Source of the DNA: Pusillimonas sp044464525
GTDB taxonomy: Bacteria; Pseudomonadota; Gammaproteobacteria; Burkholderiales; Burkholderiaceae_B
Direction of reading: 5' to 3'
NCBI RefSeq assembly: GCF_044464525.1
Contig: NZ_JBIQLE010000010.1
Span: 53,489 to 117,488 of the forward strand
DNA: 64,000 nt
The position numbers and the translations under genes were made by a program. Within the stretch, counting starts at the first letter, position 1, and every line of letters starts with the position of its first letter. The notes under the pieces are model-generated. The model was given only the letters and a program-made list of their open reading frames with translations, ran no database searches and was not told where the DNA came from. Shown here one piece after another: positions 1 to 7,441 of this stretch.

Positions 1-514
1 CTTTACGACGCGTCCAACTGGCCAACTTTTCATGAGCGTGCTGGGCCATGCTTTCCATGGTCTCTTCCGAGACAAGGGGTGTCGTTAATTCAAGCCTAAT
101 GCCGTTCGGATCGAAAAAGTAGATCGACTCGATTATGTGATGGTCAGTAATGCCTAGGACTTGCACGCCTGCAGCCTCAAGCCGAGCTTTGGCTGCCAGC
201 AGTTCCGTGCGGGTGTCGATCCGCAGCGCCAAGTGGTTGACCCACGCTGGTGTATTGCCAGGGGGCGCGCTGACAGTGTTGTCACCCAAGTCAAAAAAGG
301 CAATGTATGAGCCATCGCGCATCTGGAAAAAAATGTGCACATAAGGGCAGTATTCGCCGGTGCTGGGGACATGGTCATTTTCAATGACGTGTACTAAAGG
401 GAGGCCCAGCAGGTCTTCATAGAAATGCCGGGTTTCTTCTGCGTCGCGGCATCGCCAGGCAAAGTGGTGCAGGCTTTGTATCGGCGGCATAGGCAGGTCC
501 GGGCTGTTGGTCAT
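1..514 (-). CDS. VOC (glyoxalase/extradiol dioxygenase-fold) protein, 3' end cut by window edge
   Basis: The reading frame starts at the ATG read from 514 and is open to base 2, giving at least 171 residues with the C-terminus outside the window. It shows one vicinal-oxygen-chelate domain. The likely metal ligands are a His in the LHHFAW strand near residue 17, a His in VNHLALRI and a Glu in IRLELTT. Single-domain VOC proteins include glyoxalases, dioxygenases and isomerases, so the reaction cannot be named. A good AGGAG-type site precedes the start. It is divergent from the LysR gene at 618 and is a likely target of it. Confidence 0.85.
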   Translation of the reverse strand, partial: MTNSPDLPMPPIQSLHHFAWRCRDAEETRHFYEDLLGLPLVHVIENDHVPSTGEYCPYVHIFFQMRDGSYIAFFDLGDNTVSAPPGNTPAWVNHLALRIDTRTELLAAKARLEAAGVQVLGITDHHIIESIYFFDPNGIRLELTTPLVSEETMESMAQHAHEKLASWTRRK

Positions 515-617
515 GGAAGTACTCCTGTCGAGGTCGCTTTTATATTTCTAAATCATTAGAAGACAGGTCATCATATAATTCAAACGAATTTTGTTTATTG
601 ATTAATGAAAAAATTAT
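515..617. promoter_or_regulatory. Divergent promoter region with inverted repeat, LysR target candidate
   Basis: This AT-rich 103-base gap separates the divergent VOC and LysR genes. It contains an inverted repeat with arms AATTC and GAATT around a 4-base spacer at 577-590, inside a longer AT-rich stretch. LysR proteins typically bind such T-N11-A type dyads in the gap next to their own gene. The assignment rests on position and symmetry only. Confidence 0.4.
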
Positions 618-1607
618 ATGAATCCATCCTTACGTCAGTTGCGCGCCTTCGTTCTGGTCGCGCAGTACGGTAGCTTCACGCGAGCGGCAGTTCAGATGCA
701 CCTGACGCAGTCGGCGCTTAGTGTGCTGGTCCGCGAGCTGGAGCGTGATCTGGGTGTGATTTTGTTCGATCGCCACACACGTCGCGTCACCTTGACCGAG
801 GCGGGCACAGAGCTATTGCCTACGGTTCAGCGAATACTGGGGGACTTACACACGGCATTGACGGAAGTCGGAAAGCTGCGAGAGTTGCGGCGGGGCATGT
901 TGCGTGTAGCGGCTCCGCCTCTTATGGCCTATGTGCTGCTGCCAAAAATACTAGCTCAATATCGCCAGCGTCATCCGGGTATCGACATCAAGGTGGTCGA
1001 TACTGTGCCCGAGGCTCTGCTCGACGTTGTCAAGCGTGGCGACGTGGATATTGCCGTGGGGCCAGACGATGGGGGCGAGCACGCCAGCGTAATCCGGCAG
1101 CCACTGTTTCGCGATCGCCATTGGTTGGTTTGTCCACCTGACCACAAGCTGGTGCATCGCGGTTGCGTGACGTGGAAGGATTTGCGGGACATACCTTTTA
1201 TCTCGCCCACGCATGACTTCTTGAGGCGCCTATTGCCGCAGTTGGACCTCGCTGGGCGTCAAGTGCTCGAGCAGTGTCAAATGGAGGTCTCATATATGAC
1301 GACCGCCATAGGCATGGTTGCTGCGGGATTGGGCTTAACCGCATGCCCCACCTATGCAGCTGACTGGGTGGCCGCGAGCGGATTGCGTATGGTGCCAATT
1401 GAAGCGCCTGTGTTTTACCGAGAAGTGTGTCTGTACTCGATAAATGGGCGCTCCGCCTCTAGCGCCACCAGTGCATTCGTGGACCTGCTGCGTGGTCACG
1501 TGCGGCGTATGGGGGGCTACACGCGAACTTCCGTCAATCGTTTGTCTGCGATTGTGCCCGCAGATACTGAACCGGTGGGTGCTTTCGCATATAAAAAAGG
1601 GATGTAG
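618..1607 (+). CDS. LysR-family transcriptional regulator
   Basis: This 329-residue protein has the N-terminal winged helix-turn-helix of LysR regulators (about residues 3-62, with LRQLRAFVLVAQYGSF and LTQSALSVLVRELE) followed by an effector-binding domain of periplasmic-binding-protein type. The length is slightly above the usual 300 because of a C-terminal extension of about 30 residues. The start at 618 lacks a strong ribosome site but is the only ATG that keeps the whole helix-turn-helix. It is divergent from the VOC gene and is followed by the flavin reductase, so it probably controls the neighbouring catabolic genes. The inducer is unknown. Confidence 0.93.
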   Translation: MNPSLRQLRAFVLVAQYGSFTRAAVQMHLTQSALSVLVRELERDLGVILFDRHTRRVTLTEAGTELLPTVQRILGDLHTALTEVGKLRELRRGMLRVAAPPLMAYVLLPKILAQYRQRHPGIDIKVVDTVPEALLDVVKRGDVDIAVGPDDGGEHASVIRQPLFRDRHWLVCPPDHKLVHRGCVTWKDLRDIPFISPTHDFLRRLLPQLDLAGRQVLEQCQMEVSYMTTAIGMVAAGLGLTACPTYAADWVAASGLRMVPIEAPVFYREVCLYSINGRSASSATSAFVDLLRGHVRRMGGYTRTSVNRLSAIVPADTEPVGAFAYKKGM

Positions 1608-1650
1608 GCTGGCTGCTTCTGCCAGCCGCCTCTGTCCTTCGGGAGTTGTT

Positions 1651-2145
1651 ATGTTATGTGATTACAACGCTACACAAGTTTATCGGCGTTTATTTGGACG
1701 TTACCCCACGGGGGTGGCGGTATGCCTGGCTGGCCAAGCGTCGGAGCCTGTCGGCATGACGGTCAACTCGCTAAGTTCCGTCAGCCTTGAGCCTTTGCTG
1801 CTGTCATTTTGTGCGGCTCGTGGTAGCCGGACCGCGCAGGCAATCAATAACGCGGGATGCTTCAGCGTGAATCTGCTAACACATCGGCAAGAGGATATCT
1901 CGCGCCATTTTGCGGGCAAACCTTCGTCGGGCGCGTTGGACCAATTGCTTTGGGAAGAAGGTTATTGGCGAGTGCGTGAGGCTAATGCGTCTTTTTTGTG
2001 TGAGTTGGCTCATAGCATGCCGCTGGGTGACCACGATTTACTGGTAGGGCGTGTTATAGGCATGTCGGGTCCGTCAGCGGTGAATCCGCCCCTGATGTAC
2101 TTTCAGGGTGGCTATGCAACTCAGCCCGCTGAGCTCCAGCCCTAG
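1651..2145 (+). CDS. Flavin reductase-like (HpaC/RutF-type) protein
   Basis: This protein of 164 residues has the FMN-binding split-barrel fold of small flavin reductases, with PTGVAVCLA near the N-terminus, the GMTVNSLSSVSLEPLLLSF strand pair, GCFSVNLL, and a late GDHDLLVGRV segment typical of the HpaC family. Such enzymes reduce FMN or FAD with NAD(P)H and pass the reduced flavin to a partner monooxygenase. The flavin monooxygenase at 3009 is the obvious partner. The ATG at 1651 was chosen because GGGAG lies just upstream and the fold begins there; the frame is open further upstream but runs through the end of the LysR gene. Confidence 0.88.
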   Translation: MLCDYNATQVYRRLFGRYPTGVAVCLAGQASEPVGMTVNSLSSVSLEPLLLSFCAARGSRTAQAINNAGCFSVNLLTHRQEDISRHFAGKPSSGALDQLLWEEGYWRVREANASFLCELAHSMPLGDHDLLVGRVIGMSGPSAVNPPLMYFQGGYATQPAELQP

Positions 2146-2216
2146 GTTCCCGAGGATGCAATGGCTTAGCTGTACTCCACGCGATGCCATGCAATCGACT
2201 TCAAGTACTTGACGAC

Positions 2217-2972
2217 TTAATAGGCCCTGGCTTTGCTGGTAAGTACTAGCTTCCCAGCGCACTCCCGAATGTGCCCTGTGCGCTTCAGACGCTGCAGCGT
2301 GCGCGTTACCGTGACACGGGTGGTGGCTGTCATCGCAGCAATTTGTTCATGGGTGAGATGAATGTCAACTAGCAGCCCCTCAGGATGAGGCTGGCCGAGT
2401 TGCTGTGCCAGGCGCTCGAACAGCTCTAGGATTCGGTCTTCAGGCTTGCGTGAAGCCAAGCGTATGAAGCGGCTCATCATGATGGCCAGCTTCTGGCTGC
2501 TGATCTCGAATAAAGCGGCGCCGAAAGCGGGATGGTCACGAAATACCGCCGTCATGTCGGGCAAGGTGAATTCGATAGTCTGAGTGTCGCACAGCGCGAG
2601 CGCGCGCGAGAATTTTTGTGTGGTTGGAAAAGCTGAACCCTCGCCCAGGACAGTGTTCGGGCCCATGAGCTCGAGGATCAGTTCCAGCCCATCGGCGGTG
2701 ATCATGGACACCTGAACCATACCGGAGCGTATGAGATGAAAGCCGAGCGTATGGCTTCCCTGTTCGTACAAGACCTGCCCGGCGCGGTAACGACGTTCCC
2801 GGCCCAGGTGAGCGTGTTCCATGAGCAGGGTGATTTGCTCTGTAGGCAGGCGCCAAGTGCCGTGCTCAGTTGCCATAGCATCGATTGGAAGGGACCGGTG
2901 AAAGGGAATATTTGTTGGTATCTCGGTATACCGATGACCATGCATGTTGCCACATATAGTATCCCCATTCAT
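2217..2972 (-). CDS. Crp/Fnr-family transcriptional regulator
   Basis: It has an N-terminal cyclic-nucleotide-binding-type beta barrel (for example RAGQVLYEQGSHTLGFHLIRSG and GPNTVLGEGSAF), a dimer helix and a C-terminal Crp winged helix (LTHEQIAAMTATTRVTVTRTLQRLKRTG). No Fnr-type cysteine cluster is visible, so it probably senses a small ligand rather than oxygen. The start is uncertain: ATG at 2972, 2945 or 2876 are all in frame and none has a strong ribosome site; 2972 gives 251 residues and 2876 gives 219. It is divergent from the monooxygenase-RidA-TRAP genes and may regulate them. Confidence 0.9.
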   Translation of the reverse strand: MNGDTICGNMHGHRYTEIPTNIPFHRSLPIDAMATEHGTWRLPTEQITLLMEHAHLGRERRYRAGQVLYEQGSHTLGFHLIRSGMVQVSMITADGLELILELMGPNTVLGEGSAFPTTQKFSRALALCDTQTIEFTLPDMTAVFRDHPAFGAALFEISSQKLAIMMSRFIRLASRKPEDRILELFERLAQQLGQPHPEGLLVDIHLTHEQIAAMTATTRVTVTRTLQRLKRTGHIRECAGKLVLTSKARAY

Positions 2973-3008
2973 CGATTTCAGCGTCAAGCAAGTGTAAGGT
3001 CACTTTAT

Positions 3009-4220
3009 ATGGATGTCATCATGAGCCGGGTGCGGGAAGGCAGTGAAAACCCAACACTTAAGGCAGTAAGCGCGATCGTTCCGTGGTTGCGCGAGCAGGC
3101 GGGCCGCATCGAGTCCGAACGTCGAATTCCATCCGACGTACTCGAGCGGCTGACCGAAACAGGGCTGTTTCGTGTCGCTATTCCCAAGCAGCATGGCGGG
3201 CTGGGTCTGCCGTTGGATCACATATGGGAAGCGGTGCTGGCGGTGGGTGAAGGCTGCTCTTCTTGCGGCTGGATCTCCGGCCTGGGCAGTGCCAACCTTC
3301 TCATGCTCGGGAAATTCAGCCATGAGGCGCAGGCTGAGGTTTTCGGCGGTGCGCAGCCGGTGATCGTACCGGTGTTGACAGGCGGTGTTGGGCGAGACGT
3401 AAAGGTCGAGCTTCGCGACGGAGGGCTGCAGCTGTCTGGTCATTGGCGGTATGCGTCGGGCATAGACGTCGCCAGCTGGGTGGCACTGCTGGTAGATGTT
3501 CCGCAGGTCTGCGGTTCGCAAGTGACGCCGCATGTCGTGCTGGTGCCTCGCAGCGAGTTCGGGGTCGACCACGACAGCTGGCAGGTGCTGGGCATGCGCG
3601 GTACGGGCAGTAAAGACGTGTGGCTCGATGGAACGTTCGTGCCCGAGCATCGCTGGATGCCGTGGGAGGTGATACAGCAGGGCGGCCGGCACGAAGACTC
3701 TCGCAATGGCGCGGCGATCTATGCCAGCCCGGTTAATCAACTTTTCATGTTGTCGGGTCTTGCGGCAATTCTGGGTGTGGCTAGTGGTGTGGCGCATGAA
3801 TTCCGTCGCTTGGTCGGAAACCGGGTGCGGGCCGCCACGCGTACAAGGCAGATCGACGAACCGGTGTCCCAGATAGATCTGGCTACAGGTACCGCCACTA
3901 TCCAACTGCTGTGCGACAGCCTGTTGCTGGAGTCACGCCGCATGGAGCAAGCCTTGGCTCAAGGTGCTGGGCTCGATACTGCGGATCGCGCGGCAATGCG
4001 CATGCGCATGGTGCTGGCATTGCGGATGGCCGTCGGAAGTGCGCAACGTATGTTCACGGCATGCGGCGGTTCGCTGCTGCCGCAGGGCGCAACCATGGAG
4101 CGGCTGTTCCGTGATCTACATGCCATGAGCACACATTTTCTGTTTCAACCCGAACCAATAGGTGAACTGTACGGCAAGCTCCTACTGGGAATCGAATTGC
4201 CCCAGGGTACCCGCATATGA
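3009..4220 (+). CDS. Acyl-CoA dehydrogenase-fold flavin-dependent monooxygenase
   Basis: This 403-residue protein has the acyl-CoA dehydrogenase fold. It lacks the catalytic-base arrangement of true dehydrogenases and carries features of group D monooxygenases such as HsaA, DszC or the p-hydroxyphenylacetate hydroxylase C2 component: SSCGWISGLGSANLL, GHWRYASGID, LGMRGTGSKDVWLDG and the C-terminal FRDLHAMSTH. These enzymes use reduced flavin from a separate reductase, here most likely the product of 1651. The start at 3009 is preceded by AAGGT at good spacing; the frame is open further upstream but that part overlaps the divergent Crp gene. It heads an operon with RidA and TRAP genes. The substrate is unknown. 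Confidence 0.88.
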   Translation: MDVIMSRVREGSENPTLKAVSAIVPWLREQAGRIESERRIPSDVLERLTETGLFRVAIPKQHGGLGLPLDHIWEAVLAVGEGCSSCGWISGLGSANLLMLGKFSHEAQAEVFGGAQPVIVPVLTGGVGRDVKVELRDGGLQLSGHWRYASGIDVASWVALLVDVPQVCGSQVTPHVVLVPRSEFGVDHDSWQVLGMRGTGSKDVWLDGTFVPEHRWMPWEVIQQGGRHEDSRNGAAIYASPVNQLFMLSGLAAILGVASGVAHEFRRLVGNRVRAATRTRQIDEPVSQIDLATGTATIQLLCDSLLLESRRMEQALAQGAGLDTADRAAMRMRMVLALRMAVGSAQRMFTACGGSLLPQGATMERLFRDLHAMSTHFLFQPEPIGELYGKLLLGIELPQGTRI

Positions 4221-4248
4221 CATGTACTTGAACTGGATGAGGTAACGG

Positions 4249-4668
4249 ATGAAGCAAGCATACAACCCCACGGATCCGCAATTTCTGACTTCCGATGGCA
4301 AACAAACCATTTTCGAATGCTTCGGCTATTCGGCCGCTGTGCGCGGTGGTGATTACATATACATATCTGGCCAAATCGGTCTGGCGCCGGATGGCAGCAT
4401 TCCCGAGGATGTAGAGGTTCAGATACGCTGCGCGTTTGAGCGTTTGGGGCTTGTGCTTGCCGGGGCTGGTGTCGGCTTTGACGATCTGATCGAGCTGGTG
4501 TCCTACCACGTCGGGCTCGCCGATCAGCTCGCGCAGTTCACGCAAATCAAGCGCGAATACGTGTCCGAGGAGCCCGCTCCTGCCTGGACCATTCTCGAGG
4601 TAGCGGGCCTGGCGAGGCCAGGGCTTGTCGTAGAGATCAAGGCGGTGGCCTATGCGCCACGCAACTAA
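4249..4668 (+). CDS. RidA/YjgF-family protein (catalytic Arg replaced by Trp)
   Basis: A 139-residue single-domain protein of the RidA/YER057c/UK114 family, with SGQIGLAPDGS, the central amphipathic helix and the closing LEVAGLARPGLVVEIKAVA strand. True RidA enzymes hydrolyse reactive enamines and imines with an arginine in a PARS motif. Here the aligned residues are PAWT, so the arginine is absent and classic deaminase activity is unlikely. It lies between the monooxygenase and the TRAP genes on the same strand, so a pathway-specific role on a ring-cleavage or imine intermediate is plausible. Confidence 0.88.
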   Translation: MKQAYNPTDPQFLTSDGKQTIFECFGYSAAVRGGDYIYISGQIGLAPDGSIPEDVEVQIRCAFERLGLVLAGAGVGFDDLIELVSYHVGLADQLAQFTQIKREYVSEEPAPAWTILEVAGLARPGLVVEIKAVAYAPRN

Positions 4669-4724
4669 GTAACCAAGCATGTAGCCGTTCGACAATACGT
4701 TCGACAATATGGAGGAAGACAACC

Positions 4725-5756
4725 ATGTATAAGATCACCAAGTGGCTGGGTATGGCCAGTCTGGCAATGGGACTGTCGGCGGGCGCGCCGGCCATAGGCG
4801 GAGAGGTGACGGAGCTAACCGTATCGTCCTGGCTGCCGCCCGGCTACTTCTTTGTCACCAAGGCGCTCCGCCCTTGGGCGGAAAGTGTCGAGCAAGAGAC
4901 TCAAGGCCGTGTAAAAATCACCATCCTTCCCGCAGCGCTGGGCCGCCCTGCTGCCGCATTCGATGTGGTGCGTCAGGGCCAAGCGGATATTTCCTATGGT
5001 GTGCATGGTTACCAGCCCGGCCGCTTCGAGCTATCTAAGGCGGTGGAGCTTCCGTTCACTGGTAACTCTGGCGAGGCGATATCTGCCGCATACTGGCGTA
5101 TTTTCAAAAAGTACTTCGAGCAGGCTGGCGAGCACCGCGGCGTACAGGTGCTGAGCGTATACACCCACACGCCTGGTCACATCTTTCATACGTCCCGGCC
5201 CATGACCACAATAGAAGATCTTCAAGGGCAGAAAATGAGGGTCAGTGGTGGAATTGTCAACGAGGTGGCACAGGCGCTCGGCTTCAGCCCGTTGCTGCAG
5301 CCAGCTTCAGAGGTCTATCAAATTCTATCTAATCGGGTAGCCGATGGCGTGCTGTTTACCAACGACTCCATCGAAGGTTTCAAGCTGTCCAGCGTAATCA
5401 AGTACTCCACACAGATACCGGGTGGGCTGTACAACACTTCGTTTTTCTTCATCATGAACCAAGATAAGTTCCAAAGTCTGTCTAAGGAGGACCAGGACAT
5501 TGTCATGCGCTTGTCGGGAGAAGAGTTCGCGCGCATGGCGGGCCGCTCTTACGACGATGTCGCCAAGACTGCATTTGACTACATGAAGACGCACGGCATC
5601 GAAGTACAAACCGCTTCCGACACCCTATTGAGTGCCATCCGTGAGCGCTCCGAGCCAGTGGAGGCCGGTTGGATGGAGCAAGCACAGAAGCGTGGCGTCG
5701 ATGGCAAGCAGGCATTGCACGAGTTACGCACGCTTGCTGCAGAACTGGCTCAATAG
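4725..5756 (+). CDS. TRAP transporter substrate-binding protein, copy 1 (DctP-type)
   Basis: A 343-residue periplasmic protein with a signal peptide (residues 1 to about 25, ending GAPAIGG) followed by a DctP-type binding domain. The segment QGQKMRVSGG carries the arginine that in this family usually contacts a carboxylate, suggesting an organic-acid ligand. It works with the DctQ and DctM permeases encoded downstream to take up ligand using an ion gradient. GGAGG precedes the ATG. Copy 2 starts 76 bases downstream; by eye the mature parts are about 80 percent identical. Confidence 0.93.
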   Translation: MYKITKWLGMASLAMGLSAGAPAIGGEVTELTVSSWLPPGYFFVTKALRPWAESVEQETQGRVKITILPAALGRPAAAFDVVRQGQADISYGVHGYQPGRFELSKAVELPFTGNSGEAISAAYWRIFKKYFEQAGEHRGVQVLSVYTHTPGHIFHTSRPMTTIEDLQGQKMRVSGGIVNEVAQALGFSPLLQPASEVYQILSNRVADGVLFTNDSIEGFKLSSVIKYSTQIPGGLYNTSFFFIMNQDKFQSLSKEDQDIVMRLSGEEFARMAGRSYDDVAKTAFDYMKTHGIEVQTASDTLLSAIRERSEPVEAGWMEQAQKRGVDGKQALHELRTLAAELAQ

Positions 5757-5789
5757 AAAAAGTAAGCGAACCGTTCGGCGGACTAGAAC

Positions 5790-5833
5790 AAAAGTCACAG
5801 GACGCAATTATAAAAGTCACAGGGCGCAATTAT
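5790..5833 (+). repeat. 22-base tandem duplication covering the ribosome site of the second DctP gene
   Basis: Two adjacent copies of AAAAGTCACAGGRCGCAATT (plus a final AT) occupy 5790-5811 and 5812-5833 and differ at one base (GGA versus GGG). The second copy runs into the ATG at 5832. The CACAGG part can act as a weak ribosome site, so the duplication doubles it. Confidence 0.9.
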
Positions 5834-6884
5834 GTTCACAATAAAAAAATGGTTGAGTTTGGCCACGCTGGCTATAGGCGGTGCATTGGGCCCAAACGCG
5901 CCGGTTCTAGCCACCACCGAGTTGACGGTATCCTCATGGCTCCCGCCCGGCTACTTCTTCATGTCCAGGGTGCTCCGACCATGGGCCGAAAGCGTCGAAA
6001 GAGAAACCGAGGGGCGCGTCAAGGTCGTTATTTTGCCTGCAGCCTTGGGACGCCCCGCGGCCGCGTTCGACGTTGTGCGACAGGGCCAAGCTGACATTTC
6101 CTACGGCGTGCATGGCTACCAGCCAGGGCGCTTTGAACTCTCTAAGGCGGTGGAACTGCCATTCACTGGCAACCATGGCGAGGCAGTGGCGGCTGCGTAC
6201 TGGCGCATCTACAAAAAGTACTTTGAGCAGGCTGGCGAGCATCGCGGGGTGCAAGTACTAAGCGTATACACTCATACGCCTGGCCATATCTTTCATACCA
6301 TGCGTCCTATGACGACGATGGAAGACCTGCAAGGGCAGAAGATGAGAGTAAGTGGCGGTATCGTCAACGAAGTAGCGCAGGCACTTGGCTTCAGCCCGCT
6401 GATGCAACCGGCTTCGGAGGTATATCAGGTTCTTGCCAATCGGGTGGCCGACGGTGTGCTGTTTACCAATGATTCCATCGAAGGGTTCAAGCTATCGAGT
6501 GTGATCGCGCATTCCACGCAAATACCCGGTGGACTGTACAACACTTCGTTTTTCTTCATTATGAATGAAGAAAAATTTCGCGGTCTGACCAAAGAAGATC
6601 AGGACACCATAATGCGTCTGTCAGGTGAGAATTACGCGCGTATGGCGGGGCGCTCGTTCGACGAGATGGCAGCCAATGCCTTCGAGCATATGGAGGGGCA
6701 TAACATCGAGGTGCAGACTGCCAGTGATGGCTTGTTGGACGCTATACGCGAGCGCACGTCGCCGGTTGAGGCAAGCTGGGTCGAACAGGCTGAAAAACGA
6801 GGCGTCGATGGCAGGAAGGCACTTGACGAGCTGCGCAGTATAGCAATGGAGATCTCGGCTGAAATTGAGAGCCGCAAGCCATGA
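5832..6884 (+). CDS. TRAP transporter substrate-binding protein, copy 2 (DctP-type)
   Basis: A 350-residue paralogue of the preceding gene with its own signal peptide and the same QGQKMRVSGG binding segment. Differences from copy 1 cluster in the last third (for example RSFDEMAANAF against RSYDDVAKTAF) and at surface positions, while the putative ligand cleft is almost unchanged. It overlaps the DctQ gene by 4 bases (ATGA), so it is translationally tied to the permeases, whereas copy 1 is not. Both copies probably feed the same membrane complex with the same or a closely similar ligand. Confidence 0.93.
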   Translation: MFTIKKWLSLATLAIGGALGPNAPVLATTELTVSSWLPPGYFFMSRVLRPWAESVERETEGRVKVVILPAALGRPAAAFDVVRQGQADISYGVHGYQPGRFELSKAVELPFTGNHGEAVAAAYWRIYKKYFEQAGEHRGVQVLSVYTHTPGHIFHTMRPMTTMEDLQGQKMRVSGGIVNEVAQALGFSPLMQPASEVYQVLANRVADGVLFTNDSIEGFKLSSVIAHSTQIPGGLYNTSFFFIMNEEKFRGLTKEDQDTIMRLSGENYARMAGRSFDEMAANAFEHMEGHNIEVQTASDGLLDAIRERTSPVEASWVEQAEKRGVDGRKALDELRSIAMEISAEIESRKP

Positions 6885-7441
6885 CAGGCCGTCTTTATTC
6901 CTTGCTCGACGGGCTGATAGATCATGCAGCCCAATGGTTGCGCATGGCAGTAGCTTTAGTGTTGTGCGGCATGATGTTGTTGACCGTCGTCGACGTGTTT
7001 GGACGGTATATATTTAATCGCCCAGTGTTGGGGTCATTTGAAATTACTGAAGTATTGCTGGCGGGCTTGGTGTTCTGCACGCTGCCACTTGTATCGCTAG
7101 CTCGTGAGCACATTGCCGTTGATCTTCTTGAGCATCTGTTCAAAGGCTACGCGGCAATCGTGCAAGAGCGCGTGGTGGCCCTGTTGTGCGCAGGTTGCAT
7201 GGCCTTCTTGGCATGGCATCTGGCAGGCAAGGCGCGCGAGGCGATGGAATACGGTGATGTCACGGCGGCCCTGCTCATCCCAATGGGACCATTGGCCTGG
7301 CTGATGTGCGCCATGAGCGCCCTGGCAGCATTTATCATGTTGATGCAAGCGCTGCGTGGACGGTCGATGTCTCGTGCTCAAACAGCGGTGTCTAGCACCG
7401 AGCATGCGTCGGCTGCAACTTCGGACGACACACTACCATGA
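6881..7441 (+). CDS. TRAP transporter small permease (DctQ-type)
   Basis: A 186-residue protein with four predicted membrane helices (about residues 20-40, 53-70, 97-115 and 135-155) and the DctQ signature region around DVFGRYIFNRPVLGSFEITE. The small TRAP subunit packs against the large permease and helps docking of the binding protein. The start overlaps the second DctP gene and the end overlaps DctM, both by 4 bases. The C-terminal 25 residues are Ser/Ala/Thr-rich and probably cytoplasmic and disordered. Confidence 0.93.
   Translation: MTGRLYSLLDGLIDHAAQWLRMAVALVLCGMMLLTVVDVFGRYIFNRPVLGSFEITEVLLAGLVFCTLPLVSLAREHIAVDLLEHLFKGYAAIVQERVVALLCAGCMAFLAWHLAGKAREAMEYGDVTAALLIPMGPLAWLMCAMSALAAFIMLMQALRGRSMSRAQTAVSSTEHASAATSDDTLP

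Noticed and set aside
2736..3008. N-terminal extension of the monooxygenase frame
   Set aside because: It overlaps the divergent Crp/Fnr gene, shows no domain, and a ribosome site supports 3009.
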